Positions 1 to 5,990 of a stretch of DNA of 8,078 nucleotides are shown piece after piece (positions within the stretch are counted from its first letter, which is position 1; each line of letters opens with the position of its first letter). Below the pieces are notes generated by a model. That model worked only from the letters and a program-made list of their open reading frames with translations, did not search any database and was not told where the DNA came from. The stretch comes from Lentisphaeria bacterium UBA1724. Its GTDB lineage: Bacteria > Verrucomicrobiota > Lentisphaeria > Oligosphaerales > Oligosphaeraceae. A program made the position numbers and the translations under genes. Location of the stretch: NCBI GenBank assembly GCA_002315885.1, contig DCIO01000096.1, positions 4,672-12,749 on the forward strand, read 5' to 3'.

Positions 1-828
1 CTGGTGGTTATCGCTATCATCGCCATCCTGGCCGCCATGTTGTTGCCCGCACTCTCCAAGGCACGTGAGAAGGCCCGCTCTATCTCCTGCACCAACAACC
101 TGAAGCAGCTGGGTCTTGGCGCCGCTCTCTATTGCAATGACAATGATGACTACTTCCATCCTGTCAAGATCGGTAAGAGCACGGAAGACAAGACCTTTCT
201 GTGGTTTACCGATGATAACAACTACTTCTATGTCTACAATCCCCTTTGCAATCTGACCACTGATTTTGGTACCTACGGCGGCAAGTCCGGCACCTACAAC
301 ATGTCCAAGGACAATGGCAAGGACGAGGCGTTGTGGAAGCTGTGGCAGTGCCCCAGCATGCCTGGCGACCACGCCTGGGAAGAGAACTGGAAGATCCGTG
401 TCGGAGAATCGGGTGCCAAGAACAAGACCAGCCGTCCCAAGAGCGGTTATCAGTACAACGGCACTGCCTCCTACAACTGCCAGGCCATCAATGACTACGG
501 CAAATATGGCGTGAAGAGCAGCTTTGTCCGCTGCACTCAGCCCCTCAGCGCCAACAATTTCGCTCTGTATTTCGACCGCTGCGACTTCGCCGGTAACGGT
601 GGTAGCTGGGTCGTGTGGTACATGATGCAGAATCAGTGCGCAGAAAAGGCCGGCGGTGCAGATGGTGCTTTGGATACCTACTGCCGCCACAGCGACAAGT
701 GCAATACTGTCTTTGCCGATGCGCACGCCTCTACTATGAGCCGCCAGGACATCAAGGATCTGGCTGCCTCTGGCGACGGCGATACTTCCAAGGTCGCCAT
801 GCAGATCAATGGCGATGGCAAGGACTAA
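1..828 (+). CDS. Prepilin-type (type II secretion pseudopilin-like) exported protein, 5'-truncated
   Basis: This is the 3' part of a gene that begins before the window; the frame is open from base 1 and stops with TAA at 826-828. The visible protein (about 275 residues) starts inside the hydrophobic pilin helix (LVVIAIIAILAAMLLPALS) followed by the charged KAREKAR stretch, the classic part of class III-signal pseudopilins. The prepilin peptidase site and the conserved Glu would lie just upstream, out of view. The rest is a soluble polar domain with ten cysteines, an even number that could form disulfides outside the cytoplasm. Near the C terminus, RHSDKCNTVFADAH is a variant of the H-x9-DG box of the DUF1559/Lentisphaerae pseudopilin families, with DAH in place of DGH. 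The GTG at 4-6 is an internal valine codon and not a credible start. A strong terminator follows 30 bases downstream. The family is clear; the individual role (surface fibre or secretion pseudopilus) is unknown. Confidence 0.88.
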   Translation: MVVIAIIAILAAMLLPALSKAREKARSISCTNNLKQLGLGAALYCNDNDDYFHPVKIGKSTEDKTFLWFTDDNNYFYVYNPLCNLTTDFGTYGGKSGTYNMSKDNGKDEALWKLWQCPSMPGDHAWEENWKIRVGESGAKNKTSRPKSGYQYNGTASYNCQAINDYGKYGVKSSFVRCTQPLSANNFALYFDRCDFAGNGGSWVVWYMMQNQCAEKAGGADGALDTYCRHSDKCNTVFADAHASTMSRQDIKDLAASGDGDTSKVAMQINGDGKD

Positions 829-858
829 GCCATACCTGATAATCTGAGGAAAAATCAT

Positions 859-896
859 GAACTCCCTCTTGAGATAATCAGGAGGGAGTTCTTTTT
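859..896 (+). terminator. Intrinsic terminator of the pseudopilin gene
   Basis: A 14-bp stem (859-872 paired with 878-891) has a single G-U pair (869/881), a five-base loop (GATAA) and a run of five T at 892-896. It lies 30 bases after the pseudopilin stop codon and is the clearest rho-independent terminator in the window. It separates the pilin transcript from the palindromic leader downstream. Confidence 0.92.
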
Positions 897-905
897 GTGA
901 CGCTT

Positions 906-1044
906 TGTTTCCCTAAGGTAATTGATGGCTTCACGGACCCCTCCGGGGTCCCAAAATTAATAAAATCCACCTACCCCGGGCTTTGCCCGGGGCTGTATTC
1001 ACTGACCCCATCCGGGGTCGAAATACCTACCCTCTGGGGAAACA
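906..1044. repeat. Palindrome cluster (three GC-rich hairpins) before the SUMF1-fold gene
   Basis: Three short hairpins follow each other: 935-951 (GGACCCC, loop TCC, GGGGTCC), 974-992 (CCCCGGGC, loop TTT, GCCCGGGG) and 1004-1019 (GACCCC, loop ATCC, GGGGTC). The first and third are copies of one unit differing mainly by an inserted A. The octamer ACCTACCC follows each copy, at 969-976 and 1025-1032, so the block looks like a degenerate tandem duplication. Outer arms TGTTTCCC (906-913) and GGGAAACA (1037-1044) are complementary and could close the block; with only 8 bp this may be chance. An AT-rich island at 952-966 is the only place resembling a -10 region. None of the hairpins has a T-tract, so they are not terminators. 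Confidence 0.75.
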
Positions 1045-1057
1045 CAGCATTGTGAAG

Positions 1058-1873
1058 ATGAATCTAGATATTTCTATGAAACTCTCATCTGTTGTATTTG
1101 CGTTACTGGTCATATTGTTGGTCCTTTGTAGCTCCTGTTCCGAAGAGAAGGTCCTCTCTTCCAGTGACAAGTTGGTGATTTCCCTCCCCGGTGGGGTTTC
1201 CCTGGAATTGGCACCTGTCAAGGGCGGGAAATTTACCATGGGGAATCAATTCAGTGGAACACAGAGCGTTTTATTGAACCAGGATTATTATCTCGGAATT
1301 TACGAAGTCACGGAAGCGCAGTGGCGTGCCGTCATGGGGGGAGAAGCGATTCATGGTGATAACTATCCCCAGACGATGATTTCTTTGGATCAGATGCATG
1401 AATTCTGCGACAAGCTGAATGCGCAGTATGGGGACAAACTACCCGAGGGGTACGCATTCTGCGTGCCCTCCGAGGCGCAATGGGAATTTGCCGCCATGGG
1501 AGGCGTGAATTACCAGGAAGGGGCTTCTTGCATCAATGACGATTGCAAAAAGGCTGCCTGGTTGGTAAACAAGGAAGTCCGACCGGTTGGCGAAAAGGCA
1601 CCCAATGAGTTGGGACTCTATGACATGGTCGGCAATGTTTCAGAGTGTTGTGAGGATTTTTATGTAAAATACTCGACTTTCTGGAGCAAGGTCTTTGTTT
1701 TGCAAAACCCTGTCAAGGAATATGTTGACGATGTCTACCATATTGTCCGTGGGGGCTCATGCAATGGAGTTGGCGAATGCCCGGGAATTTACAGACTTCG
1801 TGATTCTGCCAGAGCGGAGAAGGTGAAAGACGACCGAGGGTTCCGTCTGGCTTGTTGCTACCAAAACAAATAG
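1058..1873 (+). CDS. SUMF1/formylglycine-generating-enzyme-fold lipoprotein
   Basis: The 271-residue product has the FGE-sulfatase (SUMF1) fold signature throughout: APVKGGKFTMG (52-62), YYLGIYEVTEAQWRAVMGG (77-95), a FCDKLN helix (116-121), the PSEAQWEFAAMGG block (137-149), LYDMVGNVSECCEDFY (187-202), RGGSC (231-235) and the closing GFRLA (261-265). Residues 7-27 form a signal peptide ending in LCSSC, a plausible but atypical lipobox (Cys27), so the protein is probably an envelope lipoprotein. The frame stays open back to a TTG at 983, but that stretch is the palindromic repeat and not protein-like. ATG 1058 is chosen; ATG 1076 gives an equally good signal peptide (MKLSS...), and neither has a strong Shine-Dalgarno. 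Usual GNVWEW tryptophans are replaced (GNVSECC). Members are either sulfatase-activating oxidases or non-catalytic binding domains; which applies here cannot be decided. Cys235 and Cys241 lie close to where the catalytic pair sits in true FGE. Confidence 0.85.
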   Translation: MNLDISMKLSSVVFALLVILLVLCSSCSEEKVLSSSDKLVISLPGGVSLELAPVKGGKFTMGNQFSGTQSVLLNQDYYLGIYEVTEAQWRAVMGGEAIHGDNYPQTMISLDQMHEFCDKLNAQYGDKLPEGYAFCVPSEAQWEFAAMGGVNYQEGASCINDDCKKAAWLVNKEVRPVGEKAPNELGLYDMVGNVSECCEDFYVKYSTFWSKVFVLQNPVKEYVDDVYHIVRGGSCNGVGECPGIYRLRDSARAEKVKDDRGFRLACCYQNK

Positions 1874-1901
1874 CAGGTTGCGAATATACAGGAAAACAAA
1901 A

Positions 1902-1999
1902 AACTCTCAGAGGGGTTGCGCAGAGATATGAGCGTATTTGAACGCCTATCACGACCCGCATCTGCGGGGGGATACCCCGCAGACAGTCCTCAGAGAGTT
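1902..1999 (-). terminator. Nested stem-loop between convergent genes, probable minus-strand terminator
   Basis: Outer arms 1902-1913 and 1988-1999 pair at 11 of 12 positions, with one central A/A mismatch. Inside lies a perfect 9-bp hairpin (1961-1969 with 1975-1983, loop GGATA) and a weak 4-bp one (1932-1935 with 1942-1945). Read on the minus strand, the outer stem is followed at once by T6-G-T4 (1903-1893), as expected for an intrinsic terminator of the aldo/keto reductase operon, although the 74-base loop is far larger than usual. On the plus strand there is no T-tract, so it would not be a standard terminator for the lipoprotein gene. The layout also matches the other palindrome clusters, so it may be a repeat that doubles as a terminator. 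Confidence 0.5.
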
Positions 2000-2042
2000 A
2001 GTGCAGGTAATGTAACACCTGGCGGAGAATCCGTCAACAGTA

Positions 2043-2882
2043 TTATTTCAGCAGGTGTTCCACGCGGGTGGGGTCCTGGGGTGCGCCGATAATCGGCAGC
2101 CGCAGGTCCAGGGCGAGCAGGGTGGACATCTCCTGGTCGGATAGCATAAAATCGAATAGCTGGAAATTCTCCTGGATGCGTTCCTGGTGGACGGATTTGG
2201 GAATTACCACGATGCCGCGCTGCATCAGATACCGCAGCATGATCTGCCGGACAGTCTTGCCGTGTGCGTCGGCGATGGCAGTGAGGCGGGGTTCCAGGAA
2301 GAGCTCCCCGGGGCGCTTCCGTCCCATGGGGGCGTATGCCTGGAGTTGTACGCCGTATTTTTCGTGCCAGGGCATTTCCTCCTGTCGTTGGCACCACAGA
2401 TTCGCCTCCACCTGGTTGACGGCGGGGGGGATTTCCGCAAAATGGCAGAGGTCCACGATGCGGTCGTTGGTATAGTTCGAGACGCCGATGGCGCGGATGA
2501 CGCCCTCCTGGTATGCCTTTTCCAGGACGCGCCAGGCGGCGTAGGTATCTCCGAAGGGCCAGTGCAGCAGCACCAGGTCCAGGTAGTCCGTCTGCAGGAA
2601 GCGCAGTGAGTTCTCCAGTGCCTGCTGGGCTTTTTCCTCGGTGTAGGAAGTCACCCAGATCTTGGTCTCCAGGAAGAGCTCCTTCCGGGGGATGCCCGCG
2701 GCCTGGATGGCATTTCCCACGGCGGCTTCATTGCCGTAGATTTGTGCGGTATCGAAGAGCCGATAGCCCGTCTCCAGGGCCCACTCCACGCTCTTCTGGC
2801 ATTCGGTTTCGTCGGAAATCAGATATGTCCCGAAGCCCGCCATGGGCATCGCGACCCCATTTTTGAGTGTTGCGTATTCCAT
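2043..2882 (-). CDS. Aldo/keto reductase, 2,5-diketo-D-gluconate reductase-like
   Basis: A complete 279-residue NAD(P)H-dependent aldo/keto reductase that reduces aldehydes or ketones to alcohols in the cytoplasm. All four catalytic residues are visible: Asp44 (FDTA), Tyr49 (IYGNE), Lys74 (ETKIW) and His107 (LLHWP). The N terminus (LKNGVAMPMAGFGT) and the C-terminal cofactor motif IPKSVHQERIQEN are typical of the short AKR5/DkgA-YvgN-type enzymes, and the length is normal. The substrate cannot be read from the sequence. ATG 2882 is the natural start, but there is no good Shine-Dalgarno in the 18-base gap after the acyl-CoA synthetase stop, so translation is probably coupled to that gene. It is the last gene of the XRE-cupin operon, which suggests its substrate is related to the acid activated by the synthetase. 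Confidence 0.93.
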   Translation of the reverse strand: MEYATLKNGVAMPMAGFGTYLISDETECQKSVEWALETGYRLFDTAQIYGNEAAVGNAIQAAGIPRKELFLETKIWVTSYTEEKAQQALENSLRFLQTDYLDLVLLHWPFGDTYAAWRVLEKAYQEGVIRAIGVSNYTNDRIVDLCHFAEIPPAVNQVEANLWCQRQEEMPWHEKYGVQLQAYAPMGRKRPGELFLEPRLTAIADAHGKTVRQIMLRYLMQRGIVVIPKSVHQERIQENFQLFDFMLSDQEMSTLLALDLRLPIIGAPQDPTRVEHLLK

Positions 2883-2900
2883 GGCAGGCGGTTATCGGGG

Positions 2901-4580
2901 TTATTTCTTGAAGACGCTCTTGTCCTGGAGTCCCAGGAGTTCCTTCGCCCAGTCGCGGAGGCGGAACTTCTGGATCTTCCCGGAGGCAGTCTCGGGATAA
3001 TGATCCACCACGAAGAAGTGCGCGGGGGTCTTGTAGAAGGCGATGCGGTTTCGGCAGTAGTCCCGGAGCTCATCTTCGGTCATGTCGGTGATGCCCTTGG
3101 CGGGAATGACGAATGCCACCACGATTTCACCATACTTGTCATCGGGGGCACCTACGACCTCGCACTGTTCCACGCGCTTGTTGGTCATGAGGAATTCCTC
3201 GATTTCACGTGGATAGATGTTCTCGCCGCCGCGGATGATCATGTCCTTCAGGCGTCCGGTGATGCGGTAGTATCCATCTTCGTCCACCTGTCCCAAGTCA
3301 CCGGAGTGGAGCCAACCATCGGGTTCGATGGCCTTCTTGGTCTCTTCGGGCATCTTGTAGTAGCCCTTCATGACCGTATAGCCGCGCACCAGGATTTCGC
3401 CCGTGGTGTTGGGGGGAACCGTTTCGCCGGTATCGGGATCGATGATCTTGATCTCGATGTTGGGCTGGATGGTCCCAACCGTCTCCACACGGCGCTCCAG
3501 AGTCTCGTGGGCGCCGCTCATGGTAATCACGGGCGAGGACTCCGTCAGACCGTAGGGAATCGTGATTTCAGGCATGTGCATTTCCTTGATTACGCGCTGC
3601 ATGAGCTCCGTGGGACAGAGTGATCCGCTCATGATGCCCGTGCGCAGGCTGCTCATGTCGAACATCTTGAACATCGGATGATTCAATTCGGCGTAATACA
3701 TGGTGGGCACGCCATAGACCGCGGTGGCCTTGGCTTTCTGGATGGACGCCAGCACCAGCAGCGGATCGAATTGCTCGCACATGACCAGAGTTCCGCCGTG
3801 GGTGAAGGTCGCCATCACCCCCAGCACGCAGCCGAAGCAGTGGAAGAGGGGCACGGGCACGCAGACCCGGTCGTCCTTGGTGAAGAGCTGCCGTTCGCCG
3901 ATGTAGTATCCGTTGTTGATGATATTGCGGTGTGTCAGCATGACGCCCTTGGGGAAGCCCGTGGTGCCGCTGGTGTACTGCATATTCACCACGTCGTTGT
4001 TGGAGATGCCCTTCTTGGCCTCTTCCAGGATCTCGTCATCCACGCTCTGTCCCAACGCGAAGAGCTCGCCGCTGGTGTACATGCCGCGGTGCTTCTCCTG
4101 CCCCAGATAGCAGACTGACTTGAGATAAGGCAGATTCGAGTTGTTGATCATGCCACGGGGGTTGGTACGCAATTCGGGCACCAGCTCATACATGATATCC
4201 ACATAGCTGACATCACGCTGGCCATCCACAATCGCGATCATCTTCATGTCGGATTGCTTCAGCACATACTCCACCTCTTTGATCTTGTAGTTGGTGTTGA
4301 TGGTCACCAGCACGCAACCAATCTTCGCCGTGGCAAACATGAAGGTCAGCCATTCGGGGACATTTCGCGCCCAGACGCCTACGTGGTCGCCGCGCTTGAT
4401 GCCGATGGCCAGCAAGCCCTTGGCCAGGTCGTCCGTCCGCTGGTAGAAATCCTTGTAGGACCAGCAGAGGTTCCGGTCGGGATACATGATGAACGGATGA
4501 TCTGGCTGCGTGGCAACCAGCCCGTCAAAAAATTCACCGATGGTCTTTTCGGTGAAGAGTTTCGCGTCATAAATGCTCAT
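2901..4580 (-). CDS. Acyl-CoA synthetase / AMP-dependent acid-CoA ligase
   Basis: A complete 559-residue adenylate-forming enzyme that activates a carboxylic acid with ATP to an acyl-AMP and then to the CoA thioester. The core motifs are intact: the phosphate-binding loop YTSGTTGFPKG (202-212), YGLTESSP (343-350), SGDLG (426-430), the hinge region GRLKDMIIRGGENIYP (442-457) and the C-terminal SGKIQK with the catalytic lysine at 535. Length and motif order fit the medium/long-chain fatty acyl-CoA synthetase group; the acid itself cannot be predicted. The start at 4580 is supported by GGAG at 4590-4587, six bases upstream. It lies 21 bases after the XRE-cupin regulator gene and 18 bases before the aldo/keto reductase gene, so it is the middle gene of a likely operon. 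XRE-cupin regulators commonly neighbour such ligases in anaerobes (general knowledge), which supports local control by that protein. Confidence 0.95.
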   Translation of the reverse strand: MSIYDAKLFTEKTIGEFFDGLVATQPDHPFIMYPDRNLCWSYKDFYQRTDDLAKGLLAIGIKRGDHVGVWARNVPEWLTFMFATAKIGCVLVTINTNYKIKEVEYVLKQSDMKMIAIVDGQRDVSYVDIMYELVPELRTNPRGMINNSNLPYLKSVCYLGQEKHRGMYTSGELFALGQSVDDEILEEAKKGISNNDVVNMQYTSGTTGFPKGVMLTHRNIINNGYYIGERQLFTKDDRVCVPVPLFHCFGCVLGVMATFTHGGTLVMCEQFDPLLVLASIQKAKATAVYGVPTMYYAELNHPMFKMFDMSSLRTGIMSGSLCPTELMQRVIKEMHMPEITIPYGLTESSPVITMSGAHETLERRVETVGTIQPNIEIKIIDPDTGETVPPNTTGEILVRGYTVMKGYYKMPEETKKAIEPDGWLHSGDLGQVDEDGYYRITGRLKDMIIRGGENIYPREIEEFLMTNKRVEQCEVVGAPDDKYGEIVVAFVIPAKGITDMTEDELRDYCRNRIAFYKTPAHFFVVDHYPETASGKIQKFRLRDWAKELLGLQDKSVFKK

Positions 4581-4601
4581 GGGAAGCTCCGCCGAAGGTC
4601 A

Positions 4602-5174
4602 TCATTTGGGGGAGTAGATCACCGCCAGGATCTTCGCGGAAGAGCCCGCGGCGGCGTGAAGATGATGGGGCACGATGGAGTCGTAGTAGATGCTCTGGCC
4701 CTGGTTGACCGTGAAGAGCTTCTTGCCGTAGGCCACCTCGATGGCACCCTCCAGCACATAGATGAACTCCTCGCCTTCGTGGCTGGAGAGCTCGTATTTC
4801 TCTTTGGTGTCGGGCAGCACTTCCACAATGAAGGGATCCATGCTGCGGTCGGCCTTGTTCACGGAGAGGGCGTGGAAAAGCAACCCATTCTTGTTGCCGC
4901 CCGTGAAACGGAGGCTCTGGTCGTCGGAGTCGGTCACGGCTTCGCTGATGACGGGACCCGAGAGGTTCGAGTCATCCAGGAAGGTCCCCAGGCGGCATCC
5001 CAGACCGCGGGCGATCTTCTGCAGAGGAGAAAGGGACAGGGGGATCTCGCCGGCTTCAATCTGCTGCAATAGGTCGGTGGACAGCCCAGTACGGGTGCTC
5101 AATTCGTCCAATGAAACGCTCCGCAGTTCACGGAGGTCCTTGATCTTTCCACCGATATTGTCGTTGGTAGGCAT
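4602..5174 (-). CDS. XRE-family HTH regulator with C-terminal cupin domain
   Basis: A 190-residue two-domain transcription factor. Residues about 9-68 form an XRE/HTH_3 DNA-binding domain (IKDLRELRSVSLDELSTRTG, then recognition helix STDLLQQIEAGE at 32-43). Residues about 112-188 form a cupin_2 barrel with HEGEEFIYVLEGAIEV (132-147) and a second motif VPHHLHA (168-174). His132, Glu136 and His170 could bind a metal or ligand, although the first His of the canonical HxH pair is Ser here. The start at 5174 is firm: AGGAGA at 5189-5184 lies nine bases upstream. It is the first gene of the operon with the acyl-CoA synthetase and aldo/keto reductase and most likely controls that operon in response to a small molecule; the ligand is unknown. 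A perfect palindrome 45 bases upstream is a candidate operator. Confidence 0.93.
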   Translation of the reverse strand: MPTNDNIGGKIKDLRELRSVSLDELSTRTGLSTDLLQQIEAGEIPLSLSPLQKIARGLGCRLGTFLDDSNLSGPVISEAVTDSDDQSLRFTGGNKNGLLFHALSVNKADRSMDPFIVEVLPDTKEKYELSSHEGEEFIYVLEGAIEVAYGKKLFTVNQGQSIYYDSIVPHHLHAAAGSSAKILAVIYSPK

Positions 5175-5218
5175 AAGATTTCGTCTCCTATCTCGTCTCT
5201 TTTTCTTGCATGCGCCAG

Positions 5219-5230
5219 GGGGAATTCCCC
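5219..5230. promoter_or_regulatory. Perfect 12-bp palindrome, candidate operator for the XRE-cupin regulator
   Basis: GGGGAATTCCCC is a perfect inverted repeat lying 45 bases upstream of the regulator start codon and just downstream of the predicted promoter, the place expected for autorepression by a dimeric XRE protein. The palindrome is seen; binding by this protein is inferred. Confidence 0.4.
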
Positions 5231-5251
5231 GACAAAAACGTAAAACCCCGT

Positions 5252-5280
5252 AATATAATCCCTAGAGTCAAACCGTCCAA
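5252..5280 (-). promoter_or_regulatory. Candidate sigma70-type promoter of the XRE-cupin operon
   Basis: On the minus strand, TATATT (5257-5252) serves as -10, with TTGGAC (5280-5275) as a weak -35 across a 17-base spacer. Transcription would start near 5245, placing the palindrome at 5219-5230 in the early transcribed region and leaving a leader of about 70 bases. The -35 matches the consensus mainly in its TTG. This is the only promoter-like site in the 167-base gap between the two minus-strand operons; the rest of the gap holds a weak hairpin plus A-tract (5287-5312) and the heptamer repeat. Confidence 0.4.
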
Positions 5281-5326
5281 CCCCCCAAAAAAACGCCCGA
5301 GAAGAAAGCGCAAGGTAATCTCCTAC

Positions 5327-5354
5327 ATTAAGCATTAAGCATCAAGCATTAAGC
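5327..5354. repeat. 7-bp tandem repeat (ATTAAGC x4) overlapping the phosphatase stop codon
   Basis: Four consecutive heptamers read ATTAAGC, ATTAAGC, ATCAAGC, ATTAAGC, followed by a partial fifth (ATT, 5355-5357). The T-to-C change in the third copy creates the TGA stop (5342-5344, minus strand) of the HAD phosphatase gene; the unmodified copies also carry TAA in one frame on the minus strand. The last residues of that protein (MLNA) are therefore encoded by the repeat. Confidence 0.85.
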
Positions 5355-5983
5355 ATTTCTATCGGCTTGTCCACCAGATATCTCGGATGATATTCCTGTA
5401 GGAATTCCCTGGTACGGAAGCCCCAGGTGACCAGCGCCACGGGGACGCCTGCATTTTGGGCGGTCAGCGCGTCCACCTCCGAGTCCCCCACATAGAGTGT
5501 CTCCTCTGGGGAAGCCCCCAATGCCTTCATCACATTTAGGAGACTGTCGGGGGCGGGCTTCCTGGGGACGCCAGGCAGTTCTCCCACGCACAAATCAAAT
5601 ACCCCAGGAAAATAGAATTCGCAGAGCGCCTTCACCGCGTGGTCGACTTTGTTGGAGACCATCGCCAGACGGCACCCACGTTTCTGGAGTTCCGCCAGGA
5701 GTTCCGGGATGCCCTCGTAGGGGCGTGTCTCGCAGGTGCAGTGTGTATCGTAATGCGCGCGGAATGCCTTGTGGATGCGTTCCAGGACCTCCTCGGGGAC
5801 CTCCTGGTGGATGCTGTCGGAGATGAGTCGCATGATGCCGTTTCCGATATGCGCGCGTGTCTCCTCCAGCGTCTGAGACGGGAAGCCCTCGGTGGCCAAT
5901 GCGGTATTCAGGCTATTGCGCAAATCCCCCAGCGTATTCAGGAGGGTCCCGTCCAAATCGAAGATGATGAGTTTGTATTGCAT
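5342..5983 (-). CDS. HAD-family phosphatase, phosphoglycolate phosphatase-like
   Basis: A complete 213-residue HAD subfamily IA hydrolase that removes phosphate from small phosphorylated metabolites in the cytoplasm. All four HAD motifs are present: DLDGT with nucleophile Asp9 and Asp11, the motif II serine Ser110 (VSN), Lys142 (RKPAPD) and the acidic motif VGDSEVD with Asp167 and Asp171. The alpha-helical cap (about 15-85) and the GIPELLAELQKRG stretch fit the Gph/PGP group, so 2-phosphoglycolate is a likely substrate, though other sugar phosphates are possible. ATG 5983 is chosen because the HAD fold begins there (MQYKLIIFDLDGT); the open frame up to 6160 runs through the upstream permease gene and has no protein character. 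It begins seven bases after the permease stop without a Shine-Dalgarno, so translation is probably coupled. Its C terminus ends within a heptamer repeat. Confidence 0.92.
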   Translation of the reverse strand: MQYKLIIFDLDGTLLNTLGDLRNSLNTALATEGFPSQTLEETRAHIGNGIMRLISDSIHQEVPEEVLERIHKAFRAHYDTHCTCETRPYEGIPELLAELQKRGCRLAMVSNKVDHAVKALCEFYFPGVFDLCVGELPGVPRKPAPDSLLNVMKALGASPEETLYVGDSEVDALTAQNAGVPVALVTWGFRTREFLQEYHPRYLVDKPIEMLNA

Positions 5984-5990
5984 GGTGTCG

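Noticed and set aside
983..1057. N-terminal extension of the SUMF1-fold protein to a TTG start
   Set aside because: This stretch is the palindromic repeat and would place 25 residues before a good lipoprotein signal peptide.
2742..3623. Plus-strand open frame of 293 codons
   Set aside because: It is antisense to the aldo/keto reductase and acyl-CoA synthetase genes, which have complete conserved motifs; its own translation resembles no family.
4254..5072. Plus-strand open frame of 272 codons
   Set aside because: It is antisense to the synthetase and regulator genes; its valine-, histidine- and glycine-rich composition is typical of a shadow frame in GC-rich DNA.
5287..5312. Possible terminator for the phosphatase operon (A7 tract with GC arms)
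   Set aside because: On the minus strand a T7 tract follows, but the stem is only three to four base pairs, too weak to call.
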